Positions 20,686 through 32,110 of a stretch of 64,000 nt of DNA are shown one piece after another. The stretch's first letter is position 1. Each line of letters begins with the position of its first letter. Under the pieces are notes generated by a model. The model saw nothing but the letters and a program-made list of their open reading frames with translations, had not been told where the DNA came from and made no database searches. A program made the position numbers and the translations under genes. Location: the NCBI GenBank assembly GCA_035079385.1, contig JAVHKY010000012.1:682001-746000 (forward strand), given 5' to 3'. The DNA comes from Aspidiotus rigidus. Taxonomy: Eukaryota; Arthropoda; Insecta; Hemiptera; Diaspididae.

Positions 20686-22323
20686 CAGAGTATTGCAGCC
20701 GAAAAATTCGGCTTCGGCTTACGGCTGAAGCTGACGACCTTCAAAAATTTGGATTTGGCTTACGGCTTATGGCTGATCAGAAAAATTCGGCTGGCTTTCG
20801 GCTGACTTATGGCTGGCTGATCACTGATTTTTTGGCGGGATTTCAGCTGATTTTCGGCTGATTTTTGGCTGGCTGATGATTTTGTTGTCGGTTTGTTGCA
20901 ACCAGGGAATGAAAAACGTAACAAAAATATGAATCTGTGTTCTGTGGATTGAGTGACAAACTGACAAACGAGGCAGAAAGCCGAAAACATGGTAAGCCAG
21001 ACTGCTTCTGAGGGAAGCGTGTAAGTTTGAGGTTTGAGCATCAAAATTTTCGAGATCAATTCATTGAATTCAATTCACATATGAAAAAATGAGTTTGGAA
21101 TTGGAAGTGGCACAAGTTATTCTTTCTCCCGATCAATATGATTTTAATCTGGTTGTCGATTCTTTATGACGACCCATTTTGAAAATCGCCGGGGCCCGGG
21201 AATACACACAACACAAGCACGCAACAGACGAGAGGATGTGCGAAGTACTAATCGAAAGTCTCCTCGTGCCTTATCAATTCGTTTCGTTCGCCGTATGTCA
21301 TACTCGGAGTAAGAGGCGAGTAAGAGTGATGCCGCAGGACTTTGAAATATTTTCGTACTTCTTGGACATGGAAATATTTTCAACTGTTGGACGAGGAATT
21401 ATTTTCCAATGGGGGGAGGGGGGACTTTGAAGTATTTTCATAAATATACTTGTAAAATTTTTCAAGTGTTGGACTTGGAATTATTTTCCAATTGTTGGAC
21501 TTTAAAATATTTTCATACTTCTTGTTTCTAAGTCCAAGAATTGAAAATGAAAAATTTCACACATATATGAAAATATTTCAAAGTCCCACAATTTGAAAAT
21601 AATTTCAAGTTCGACAGTTGAAAATAATTCTAAGTCCCATAATTTGAAAATATTTCAAAATCCAACAATTGGAAAATGATTCCAAGTCCAGCAGTTGAAA
21701 ATATTTCAAAGTCCCATAATTTGAAAATAATTCCAAGTCCCACAGTTGAAAATATTTCAAAGTCCAACAATTGGAAAATAATTCCAAGTCCAACAGTAGA
21801 AAATATTTCCAAGTCCAAGAATTCAAAATGAAAAATTTCAAGTCCTAGAAGTACGAAAATATTTGAAAGTCCCGCGGCATCACTCTTACTAACCTCTTAC
21901 TCCAAGTATGGCATACGGCAAACGAAATGAATTGATAAGGCACGAGGAGACTTTCGATTAATACTTCGCACACCCTCTTGTCGCAACAGAGTGCAGACAA
22001 TATGTCAAAAACACGATTAATATTTAATAGTACTAGTTATAACAGGCAGACTCTGATAACAGGGATCACCAGTTCAGATCGATCGATACTGCTAGCCTGC
22101 TATACAGATTACAGCCTACAAGATCGAGAACTGCGTGTCACACGTCATGTCATTTCGCGCGTATGAGAAATAAGCCGAAAATCAGCCGAAAAAATTCGGC
22201 TGAATTTGGCTTTCGGCTTCCAAGAGTAAACATAAAGCTGGCTTTCGGCTTTCGGCTTAATGGCCGGGAATTTGGCTGAATTCGGCTTTCTGCTTTTGGC
22301 TTTCGGCTGGCTGCAATACTCTG
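20686..22323. mobile_element. Non-autonomous hAT-like element, 1,638 bp
   Basis: The ends CAGAGTATTGCAGCC and GGCTGCAATACTCTG are perfect inverted complements, with an exact 8-bp target duplication TTTTCCCA. Both subterminal regions (about 20,700-20,880 and 22,165-22,310) are dense arrays of GGCTTTCGGCTGG-like motifs, probably transposase binding sites. The interior holds a second large inverted pair (21,230-21,360 against 21,850-21,975) around a minisatellite. There is no transposase. A 692-bp relative lies at 62,922-63,613. The 8-bp duplication and CAG terminus are hAT hallmarks. Confidence 0.9.
21340..21870. repeat. Minisatellite inside the hAT-like element
   Basis: About 33-bp units such as AAGTCCAACAGTTGAAAATA alternate with ATTTGAAAATAATTCC variants. 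They appear as one orientation at 21,350-21,520 and the other at 21,540-21,860, so the array is itself inverted. The long open frames here (repeats of GLGIIFQLLDFEIFS) are artefacts of the repeat. Confidence 0.8.
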
Positions 22324-22367
22324 TTTTCCCATCCGTATCCATTCCGGCATATCGCGTACGTGAGATT

Positions 22368-22678
22368 CGATAACAACGCGCAATCACGATCTCACGGAAG
22401 TATTTTTGGAAGATGCAGTCATGCGGTTGGTCATTCAAATTTCGTAGAAGGGGTGGGATTTGTGATGCGTTGTGTTGTTGTGTGTTATGAAAGTTGTTAT
22501 CTACGAAATCATAATACTCCTCAAAGAGTCGGAAGTTTTCAGGAGAAAAGTTGATACCAACAGCGAACAGAAATTTTTTGAAACTTGAATAGTCGTAATA
22601 CTTTTTCTGAGTGTTTCCTCCAACTGTGCTCGTTGGTTCGTCGTTCTTCAATTTTTTTGAAGAAATTATAATTACCAT
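22368..22678 (-). CDS. Hypothetical ORF upstream of Ajuba, tail cut by the hAT element
   Basis: A minus-strand frame of about 104 codons from the ATG at 22678, before it enters the hAT element. It has protein-like composition with aromatic residues (KKYYDYSSFKKFLFAVGINF, FRLFEEYYDFVDNNFHN). With the element removed, the frame would stop within about 15 codons of the insertion point. It is head-to-head with jub and overlaps the probable jub 5' leader, so it may be a chance ORF in a 5' UTR. I do not recognise it. Confidence 0.25.
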
Positions 22679-22874
22679 CCTTTTGCATCATTCGCATAAT
22701 CGTGCTCTCTTTATGCTTTTAGGGAATTCTGCGTACATATCAGTGTCCGTGTTTGAATAACTTCTCTGACCATCTTCTTCTCAACGTAAATATTCTTCTC
22801 GACAGAATCCATGTATTATTTTAGTATCGTCACCATTCGCTGAATCGTCGAAACGTGACTGGTTCCTCCCAGAC

Positions 22875-25800
22875 ATGGATCCTTACATCGAGAAGTTCAA
22901 CACTCTCAATTTGAACGACGGCAATATAGATCCGAAGAGTGATTTGAAAATGTGCCACACGGATCCAGGATATGGTCGAATCGTTTCAAGGCAACACGTA
23001 TTTCAACCTTATTCATCGGTTATTTTAGAGAACAGTATTATCAAGGACCCAAATAAAATACTCAGAAACGCCAGCAGCAATAGTAGTGGATCTTTAGTCG
23101 GATTTCGAAGTGCCGAAGAAAAAAGTAAACCTGGCGTTTACGCACGTGCTGCGAGTTATTTCGAAAATGGACATCGAAAAGAAGATTCGAAACCTCCAAA
23201 ACCAAGACCATTAAGCCCTACGTCGGTCGCAATCAGAGACTCGGGTTATTCGAGTGCGGGTTTGTTACCAGCAGCTCAAGTAGATTATAAGATGAAAAAC
23301 TTTCCTGTGTATGAAAATATCGATTTTTACAACGACCGTAGCAATAATCAGTTGAACTACGCGACGCCAGCTGTACATTCCAGAAGCGGATCGCAAGATT
23401 CGAAACATTCCAGTCCCAGAGCTAGTGTTGCGAGTTCCGAGAATGCTCACATTTTGGAATCTGTGTATCGTCGAGCGCAACCACAGGTGCCTTCTGGCGC
23501 TCGCTATTATCCACCACAACCGCATCCTATGAAGTATCATTACGAAGCTCCGCCTTTGTATGAAAACCTACAAAGCGTAAGTAAGTCTTCTTATGATCAC
23601 GAGCCAGCCAAACCAGGACCTCAAGTACCCTTGTCGTCCGAACACAAACAGATCATCGCGCCTGTTAGTAACGAGCACGGCTTCGTCACCTCACCGTTCG
23701 CGAATGAATCGAACAAATTATTTATTCCTAAGGATGTGAGTCACATGAGAAAACCTACAGCCGTTTCTCATCAGGTGATCACTTCTCCGCAGCAAAGATC
23801 TAGTGTTGCTTTAGCATCAACTGCCGATGCTTTCATGCAGCAGCCGTATTACGGAATTTCAGCATCGCCCAAATCATCGTCGTCATCTTCGACTCTGGTC
23901 GATCCGCCGAACGCTCCACCGAAGTCTAATTCAATAGCTTATTCTAATATGAATAAAGAGTCCACGAATTTTGTTCCCAGTTCAAACGCGATGGTGGATG
24001 GTTATCCCCCGGCTTATAACTGTAATGACGTGACGACAATTTCAGCTAAGAAATTGTTACCGTACAACGTCACTCCTCCGAGACCTATGGTACGTTTATT
24101 GAGATCGTCAGTAAGATATTAATTGAATTCGCGAAAACAAACTAACTGGAAGTTGATTTACAGGGGCCGACTGAAGTTGAACGTAAAGTTGAAGAATTAA
24201 CTAGAAGAATGGAAGAAGAAATGGAGAAAAAACAAGAAGAAGGAGAGTATTTTGGTATGTATTTGTACTGGTATGGAAATAATGGAATGATCGATCAGAA
24301 AAAAAAATGATTTCTAATAATATAGAGATTGTCATTTTTCACGTGAGGTAACAGAAGGACGATAATGCTAAAAAATGCGATTTCAATTATTTTATGAAAC
24401 TACAAAGAATAAGATTTGGAACTGTATCTGAAAACGTGTCAGCGTGAGACTTGATCGTATTAAACCCTTGCTGATGCAATTTCTTTGAATTTTTTTTTTT
24501 TGTTTTTTCTCTCTTACCATCTATTCTAAAATTCTTTCCTAGAAACTTATTGAACAAAAAAGTTCTGGAAAAAGTTATGCAGACTAAATTAATGATGGAT
24601 TTTCCTAAATTTGTTAATTGATAGTTTTTGGATTCGGTGGAAAATGATACTATTTCGTATTATGTGTAGGTATCTGTCATACTTGCGGTGATAAGGTAAC
24701 TGGTGCCGGTCAAGCTTGTCAAGCCATGGGTAACCTTTATCATACGAATTGTTTCATTTGTTGTTCTTGTGGACGAGCATTACGAGGAAAAGCGTTTTAC
24801 AATGTCCACGGTAGAGTGTATTGCGAAGAAGACTATCTGGTAATTTTTAAAATATCTTCTAGCTGAAAGGACTCGTTCAAACCTTTACTGTAAGGGTTTT
24901 GTTGCATTACAGTTAGATCAACTACGGTTAAAAGTCAACAATATCTCAGTAAACCCATGAATTCTCTTTTTTAAAATCCACGTGTTTCGTTTTCGTTTTT
25001 ATTATTATTATTTTTTTTTTTGTAATAATATTCTGAGTAAATTTTTAGTTCTTAAATCTTAAAAATATTTCACATTTCAACCTTTATATCTCAATGTGTG
25101 AAACCATCGAAAATCTTTTACCAATCTCGTGTAGTATTTGATATGACTTTATATTTACATGTTTCAGTATTCTGGTTTTCAACAAACGGCGGAGAAATGC
25201 GCTATTTGTGGGCACTTGATAATGGAGATGGTAAGCGCTGAAACATGTATTTCTTTTTAATGAACAGGATTTTTATTCAGACAAACTCAACGAGGGAACT
25301 AAATATCATGAGAAACTGTGAAAAATAAGTTACAAAACTATTCTATCATTGAGATATTTGCGTCTACCGTGCGTAAAAAGTCATACTCGTAGATTTAAAT
25401 TACTTTTTCATGAGCAGAACCTCCTAAGTTATTTTTTCCTCAATTTGCGAATTTTTTTATTCAGAGGTTAGGTTGGAAGAAGGAACTGCAGTCAAAGTAA
25501 TTGATTGTTTGAATTCACAGATTTTGCAAGCAATGGGAAAGTCGTATCATCCAGGTTGTTTTCGCTGTTGTATGTGTAATGAATGTCTTGACGGGGTTCC
25601 ATTCACTGTTGACGTCGATAACAAAATATATTGCGTCAATGACTATCACAGGTACGTCAAATGACGATCACTCGTTTCAATAATATTTTTGAATTAAAAA
25701 TACCTCTTAACAAGTAATCATTAAACCCGCTTTATCCTCTTTGATGAGTGGCTTTATTGAAATACTAAAATTATGAACGCTTTCTTGAATATGTCCAATA

Positions 25801-26483
25801 ATACGTGATTGTTTGCTAATCTTACGTTTGATGCGAATATAACCATTTTTAGGATGTTCGCTCCGAAATGTGCGGCTTGCGGAAAAGGAATTACTCCCGT
25901 TGAGGTACTCGTTATTTTTTTCTTTTTTAGTTTCGACGAATCAAAGACTGGAAATTTTTATGTAATATTATCAGATAAGCAAGTACGTGATTTCACTTTA
26001 CAGGGAACTGAAGAAACTGTTCGTGTGGTTTCGATGGATAAAGATTTCCATGTTGATTGCTACGTCTGTGAAGTAAGTTTTCGTTTAATTTTATCGAAAT
26101 TGTTGCAAATTTAGAGGGATTCGCGAAATTCATAAATTAAAAATTGGAAGATCAGTTAACGTATTTTGAATAAAAATGAATAAATTAATATATAACGAGG
26201 ACTGAGAATTAATCGTAATTTTTTCAAAATTATCATAGTCACTTTCAAAGCCATCTATAATGGCAGGCGCGGAATTTTTAAACAATTTGAAGGTAGAGGA
26301 AAATGGAAATAGCGTAATTTTGTTATTTTTGTTTCTCAGGATTGCGGTATGCAACTAACTGATGAGCCCGACAAGCGTTGCTATCCTTTGAATGGGCGTT
26401 TGATGTGCCGTTCCTGCCATGTACAGCATTTAAATTCAGATTTGCATTCCACTAGTGGTCTTCAAATTCAGGTATACTTTTGA
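22875..26483 (+). CDS. Ajuba LIM-domain protein (AJUBA/LIMD1/WTIP family)
   Basis: A scaffold of cell junctions and the nucleus; in flies it inhibits Warts in the Hippo pathway. Exons by GT-AG and frame: 22875-24089, 24164-24254, 24670-24839, 25168-25230, 25521-25651, 25853-25904, 26004-26072, 26340-26483. These total 1,935 nt, 644 residues. The first 405 residues are a disordered Ser/Pro-rich region with PPLY and PPAY motifs, then a charged helix ([16 protein letters not shown]). Three LIM domains follow: from Cys438 ([12 protein letters not shown]), from Cys503 ([11 protein letters not shown]) and from Cys563 ([10 protein letters not shown]), with the zinc ligands present. LIM2, with [11 protein letters not shown] and [11 protein letters not shown], is nearly invariant in the family. 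The start is the first ATG of exon 1. The last exon may end at the in-frame TGA after LQIQVYF, or CAG|GTATAC may be a donor to an unseen exon. Confidence 0.95.
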
Positions 26484-26824
26484 ATTTACGCGCCCTTGCT
26501 ATAAAGATTTTACAAATTTATAATCATATCAATTTTCGATAACAGAGTGTACCAGCTTGTTACCAGTATACCGGTTGAAACAATTCTCGCTCGCTGAGAC
26601 CAACGATATATTTTTTTATCTGTGTTTTTTTATCAGAGGATTTTAAATGGAATCAAAATATTCATCATCACCATGTACAATCCTACATCGTGTTCATCGC
26701 AAATCGATGTGATTATTTACTCAAAACCCAAGTGCTTCAATTTGTACGTGAGAATTAGGAATTTTTCGAAATTTCAGGAAATTGTATCTTGAACGGCGTC
26801 AACTTTAGATGAACAAATTTTCAA

Positions 26825-26847
26825 AATAAATAACGATTTTTTTTATT
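26825..26847. terminator. Back-to-back poly(A) signals for jub and Ost4
   Basis: AATAAA on the plus strand (26825-26830) could serve jub, and TTTATT (26842-26847) is AATAAA on the minus strand and could serve Ost4. The genes converge here with stops at 26483 and 27090. Another minus-strand candidate nearer Ost4 was not seen. Confidence 0.5.
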
Positions 26848-27089
26848 TCAAGTGTTCATATGAATTGATCAAACAAAATTGCACGAATGTATGATATTCC
26901 CCGGTAGATCCCGAAGAATGAAGTAGAAATGCCATTTGCTCGAGTAAAGTTGTTCTTTCGTTCATTTTGTGAGGTTCAGTCGGTTGGTGTCGATTACTAA
27001 AGAGCAAAAAAATATAATCATTGATCGATTGTTATTCGAATGAACTTAATTAGGCATATAAATAAAATTCAGAACTTACGATTACATTA

Positions 27090-27200
27090 TCAAGAAGATT
27101 TGTTTGCATTTGCGGTTACATAATGGTACAGAACGACCAGAAGGAATAGAGAAATGCCCAACAAGTTGGCGAATACGGCTAACTGAACGTCAGTTATCAT
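27090..27200 (-). CDS. OST4, 36-residue subunit of oligosaccharyltransferase
   Basis: A single-pass ER membrane microprotein that stabilises the catalytic STT3 subunit in the N-glycosylation complex. The ORF begins [20 protein letters not shown] and continues through a hydrophobic VVLYHYV segment to a short polar tail. Length and sequence match the family (human OST4 is 37 residues) nearly end to end. I chose the internal ATG at 27200 over the longer frame from 27272, because TTTACAG|A sits immediately before it and the family starts there. The upstream part of the longer frame is intron: a good donor (GTAAGT) lies at 27489-27484, giving a 5' UTR intron of about 288 nt and a non-coding first exon above 27490. 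It is divergent from Stam. Confidence 0.93.
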   Translation of the reverse strand: MITDVQLAVFANLLGISLFLLVVLYHYVTANANKSS

Positions 27201-27489
27201 TCTGTAAACTAGAAAATAAAATGTGATGTGTTCATCGTCTTTTAGCATAGAGAAACTGACTGACCATGTCATGAAGTGTTTCCACTCATATCTGTCCTAG
27301 TGCAATAGTAATATATCAACGATGAATTATTGAGGTTCGAGCACTTCTACCGCATCATCAATCACAAAATAGTTACTCAATAAGCGGAAGTTCGATAACC
27401 TAGCAATATTTTGTAGTTTTTTCACGAATTTGATGGAAGAGCAGATTCTTGAAATACATAATACAGCACAATAGTGAGTTCATACTTAC

Positions 27490-28239
27490 TTTCTCAGAAT
27501 CAATCAATGATGAATGATCGAACGCAAAAAGTGAGACCCCAAGAGAAACGCAAATCTAAATTCTGTCGTGGCAAATGTAAGAAATTCAACAAGCCGATCA
27601 AAAATTTAACGACAGATAACAACAATAATTGTTTTCTTTTCTGAGAATATTGATATTAAATAGATCACATAATACTCAATACCAAGGTGTCTGAATTGAG
27701 TCTGACACGCTTGCCACTTGGAGCGTTAGTCGGAGACTACCGTGTATGCAGACAGAAATCCGGAGAAACGAGCTTTTTGTGTCGCGATTTGTGAGATGAA
27801 TAACTAATTTTCTCCGCATCGCCTTTGGTACAATTGAGCAACGCGCGGGCGCGCCATCCTGATTTTAAAGTCTGACGTCACAATATTCGTGAAAAAAAGT
27901 GTTGATGTCGCTGTATTGCTCATCAGTCATCCTCACAATTACTACTGAGAGCTTTTGGTTATTGTGTATCTGTGGCTAGAGATTATCTAGCATAAATCTT
28001 CTAAAGAAATATTTTGAGAATGAGTAAGAAATTTGCACTCTCTTCTCTCTCTTCCTCAATAATTATCGTGAGTTTCTCCTTGTAGGCTATGAAAGGTGTT
28101 TCATCGAGAAAATGATAAACTTCAGTAGAAAATTATTCACCTCAATCGTCGTTTGAAATTTTTCATCGTGTAGTTCTTTTTTTTCTTTCTTTCTTCAAAA
28201 AAAATTCCGAGTACCATCCTGTATATTTCGTAGTTAACA
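27490..28239. promoter_or_regulatory. Divergent Ost4 / Stam promoter region
   Basis: The interval from the Ost4 first-exon donor to the Stam ATG is about 750 bases and must contain both start sites and both 5' leaders. It includes a GC-richer block at 27,835-27,880 (GCGCGGGCGCGCC) unusual for this window, and no recognisable TATA box at a sensible distance. The exact start sites cannot be read from the sequence. Confidence 0.45.
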
Positions 28240-31123
28240 ATGGGAATTTTCAACAATCCTGGGCCCTTCGACGCTGACGTCGGTGAGTATTGAACTTTTC
28301 TTTATGACTGATAACTCGATGTATATGTGATTTGTAAGCCTTCAATTCTAGATAAAGTCACTCCTGAGGAAGATAAAGGCTCTGAGGATTGGGCAAGTAT
28401 CCTAGATATTTGTGACAAAGTAAGTGCGTCGAGCGCGAATGCTAAGGATTGCCTTAGGTCTATCATTCGTCGATTGAATCATCCTAGTCCTCACGTCGTA
28501 TTAAAAGCTATTTCTGTAAGTATTCAATGTGTAAACTGCGATGTACACTATAATTTTCATATTTGAGTGAGATTCTCCCTAGATATTAATGCTTTTGAGA
28601 AGCAGTTGTCATTGTGTTCGCTGAGTATGAGTAATGGAGCACGAGACAAATTGAACGTAACATTGACTCAACTTCATTTTGTGATGTCTGTAATCTAATT
28701 ATAACCACTTTTATGTTTCTTACAGCTCCTAGATGCTTGCGTTAAAAATTGCCCAAAAAAGTTCCATTTGGAAATTGCGTCTCGTGAATTCGAGGGTGAA
28801 TATAGAAGATTATTGAAACGATTCCAAACTTCCCATCCACGCCTTGCGGAAGACTTCAAGAATAAGTTACGTAAATGGGCTGAAAACGAATTTAAATCTG
28901 ATTCGGAGTTGAGTCTCATTCCCGCTCTCTATAATAAATTGAAATCGGAAGGCGTAGAATTCTCTACGAATCCAGATTCCGTACCGAAGGTAAATTATAC
29001 CTAATTGAACTGGTGTACGAATAAATTATGTAAAATAAGCTTTTTCTTCTTGATTTGGAATTTCACAACCTTCGTATAGTACCTGGGTTTCCTGTGTCAT
29101 AATGATAATTTCAAATATCAGGAGTGTGTACTAAATTTGTCATTCACTTTGTTTACAGAATAGTAGTGCACTACCTAAAGATCCAGATGCGGTCACGTCA
29201 CAGCAAGAAGTTGATGATATAGCGAAAGGTAGTATTTAAATTTCAAATGAAATCAAATATTGCCTTTCTAGAAAACTATTTATCGATCTCTAGAATGATG
29301 TGATATTGTTACAGCAATCGAACTTAGTTTAAAAGAGACAAATTCATCGTCGGGTCAAGGTAGTTTATATCCGTCTACCAATACCATGAATTCGAATACT
29401 CCTAGTAAATCACACAATACATTGAGTCAACCAACAAAACCGAAACTTATTGTCAAAGCATTATACGATTTCTTAGATGTCGAAGATAACGAACTAGTTT
29501 TCTACGCTGGTGAACTAAGTACGTTTATTTCATGGAAAATCGGTGATCTTATTATTTACTAGTGAATTGAAACACGTGCCTTGTTTTCAGTCGAAGTGCT
29601 TGATGATTCTGATAAGAATTGGTGGAAAGGAGCAACGCGTCGTGGTGAAGGTCTTTTCCCCTCTAACTTTGTTACTACCGATTTATCATCCGATTCTGAT
29701 ATCAACAATGAACCTCGTGAGTGTCGAAATTTTTCTTTTCGCACTATCGTCTCCTGATTTTTTATATCTTTTTCTCTTTCTTTGAAGAAACTTCAGAAAA
29801 GGATCGATCTATTAAAACTAATCGTGTTCGTTTCAACGATAATGTTGGCGTCCATCAATCGAATCATTTGAAACAAGAGGATATTATCATTAATGAACAA
29901 AAAATTGACAGGTATCAATTGCGTCGTTGAATAAACTACAAGTATTTTTATTGACAAAACGTTTTTAAAAATTGAGGTTGATTACTTCTTGTTTAGATTA
30001 CTGCATTTGTTACACGAAGCTAATCCGACCGATGAGACTGCCGACACCGATGAAATGCTTATTTTAGAAGGTAATTTTTCCTTCACATTATGCTAAATAG
30101 CTAATTCCGAAAACATGAAGAGAAAAATTTACCGTAAGACGAAATAAAATACGAGATATATTTGTGACCCATTTTACCTTTTATACAATAGTTTGCACTA
30201 TTTGACGACCAGTAATTTATGATGCATGCTCGTAATAAATGTATGTCGTATTTTTTTGTGTTTCGATGAAATACAAAGTTTTCATCGTCATATCAATCAT
30301 CTCATTTTAGACGAAGCGAATGCTATGGGTCCACTCATTGATACCGAATTAGAAAAAGTCGATCGTAAACACGCTCAGCTAACTCAGTTGAGTTCGAACT
30401 TAGTCGATGCTCTCAACCTCTATCACTCGTTAATGCGTGAACAACCTTACATGGGAAATCCGATGGTTGACTCAAGTTATGGCCCCATGTCGATGCCCGT
30501 TCATAATGTACCGTATCCGCAGGTAATGACTGAGAAATTCGTTGTATTGATTAGTGCTTATTGTTATCCGAATAACATCCATTATTTTCATGATTCGAAA
30601 TAGATGATGTATAATAGTGGTATGAATGGAGCATACTCGATGCTGCCAGGAAACATGATGAATGATCAGTATGGTCCCAATTCATTGCCTGGTCCTATAC
30701 AGCAAACTGGCAACGTTCACGATATGAATCATCAGCCAGCGTCGCATCATTTTGTACCTATTGCTTCTGTACCGGTGCAGCCTGAAAGTTTCCATCCTCA
30801 GCCAGGGATGTCGAATCCTCCTATTGCACCTCAAACGTATAATATGAAGTATGTGTTTGAAAACTAGTCTATAGTAATAGTATTGATAACGCGTCAGCAA
30901 TATACAGATACTTCGTTTCTGGGACGGTGTCGTGATTCTGAGTGTTTTCCTTGTTCGTAGTTTGGATCCTAATATGGGCCCTATGCGGTATAATATGCAA
31001 CCGAATCCATTAATTCCGCCTCAGCAAATGCCGCAACATTTATATCAACCAATCCAACATCAAATGCCCTTGCAAGAAATCTCCTCACCAGGAGCTACTC
31101 TACCAAGTAGTAATAGTATGTAA
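28240..31123 (+). CDS. STAM, signal-transducing adaptor molecule (ESCRT-0)
   Basis: STAM partners Hrs on early endosomes and sorts ubiquitinated receptors to lysosomes. Exons: 28240-28282, 28352-28515, 28726-28989, 29159-29228, 29315-29518, 29591-29716, 29788-29911, 29997-30070, 30311-30522, 30604-30848, 30961-31123. These total 1,689 nt, 562 residues, and all junctions keep frame. A VHS domain covers residues 1-145 ([19 protein letters not shown]). A UIM with [14 protein letters not shown] lies at 176-189. An SH3 domain spans 224-280 (ALYDF, then NWWKG and GLFPSNFV). A GAT-like helical region lies at about 330-410. The tail is Met/Pro/Gln-rich, as in insect STAMs. The VHS helix has NCPKKFHLE where relatives have NCGK.FHLE. 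Length is close to human STAM (540). Confidence 0.95.
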
Positions 31124-32110
31124 TTCTATTTCCACTCAAAGTACGTAATTCTTTCCAATTTATTCATTTTAGAAATTTTTGTAACGTTTTCTTCCTCCGT
31201 AAAACACATTTTATATTAATTACTATCGCCTTCTTTTCATTTCCTATTCTTGTAGCTTTTATTCTACGAATATTAAATTCTTGATCGGGAATATTTTTTG
31301 ATAATTTCGATTCATGGCTTGTATGTAATCGTCTCATTGGTTTTCTTGTTATGAAATTGTATCCTTGAAAGCTTACCAAGCCAATTTGAATCCCCAATGT
31401 ATCTCTTTTTTCTTTCCGTATTCCATTGTGATTTTTTGAAAGTCAGTGATTTCCTGAATAAGTGCAATTTTTCTGTGGGCGTAACAAGGAGATAGTAGCG
31501 AAATAGGTGAACTAAACAAATTTCATCCCATTCATAATAAGTACATCCTATTGATGTAGGTATGCAAGGAAGCTTCTTGCGAGAAGAATTCAATATTTTG
31601 TTTTATTTGCGAGTGGAATTTTTATCCTGCGTACTTATAACACGAAACAACGTTTTCAAGGCAGTCTTTAATGCCTATTCCTCTCGTCGTAATTCTATTT
31701 TATTTATTTTAAAATAGTGTAAAATGTGACCTTGGAGCGTATTACGAGGTATGTATTGAGAAACGGAGAGAGGATAAAATAATTTGGGATGTGAATCTTG
31801 AAAATTGAATACAAACTTTTCTATCAAGAATTCAAAAATTTGTAATAGATCAGTGTGCTTATGGTGCGAGTGGATTGTTATTTGTTGGGTACACCTTGTA
31901 TTCCTATTAATAATTTTTCTTCCTGAACCTTTCCGAAACGTTTAGCGTTTCTTCTTCATGTTCAGGACAGCATCTTTGTATCCGTGTGGGATATTTTAGA
32001 ATTATGTGTCGTTCGTTTCTTAATTATTGATTACCCTTATTGTGATGATAACTATTTTATTTTCTCAATCATATAATAAAATATTCAAATTTGAAAATTT
32101 TGTGACATTT
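31124..32110 (+). other. Stam 3' UTR and downstream spacer
   Basis: AT-rich non-coding sequence. The clearest poly(A) hexamer is AATAAA within ATAATAAAATATTC near 32,073-32,082, giving a 3' UTR of roughly 950 bases. No ORFs with homology were found on either strand. Confidence 0.5.

Noticed and set aside
21605..21841. Two long overlapping minus-strand ORFs rich in Phe, Leu and Asp
   Set aside because: They are translations of the ~33-bp minisatellite; open frames follow from the unit length.
25473..25664. ORF with a LIM-like sequence and its own ATG
   Set aside because: The N-terminal 16 codons are intron; the CAG acceptor at 25,520 joins the LIM part to Ajuba in frame.
30682..30900. Minus-strand ORF over Stam exon 10
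   Set aside because: Shadow of the Met/Pro/Gln-rich Stam tail; no independent support.
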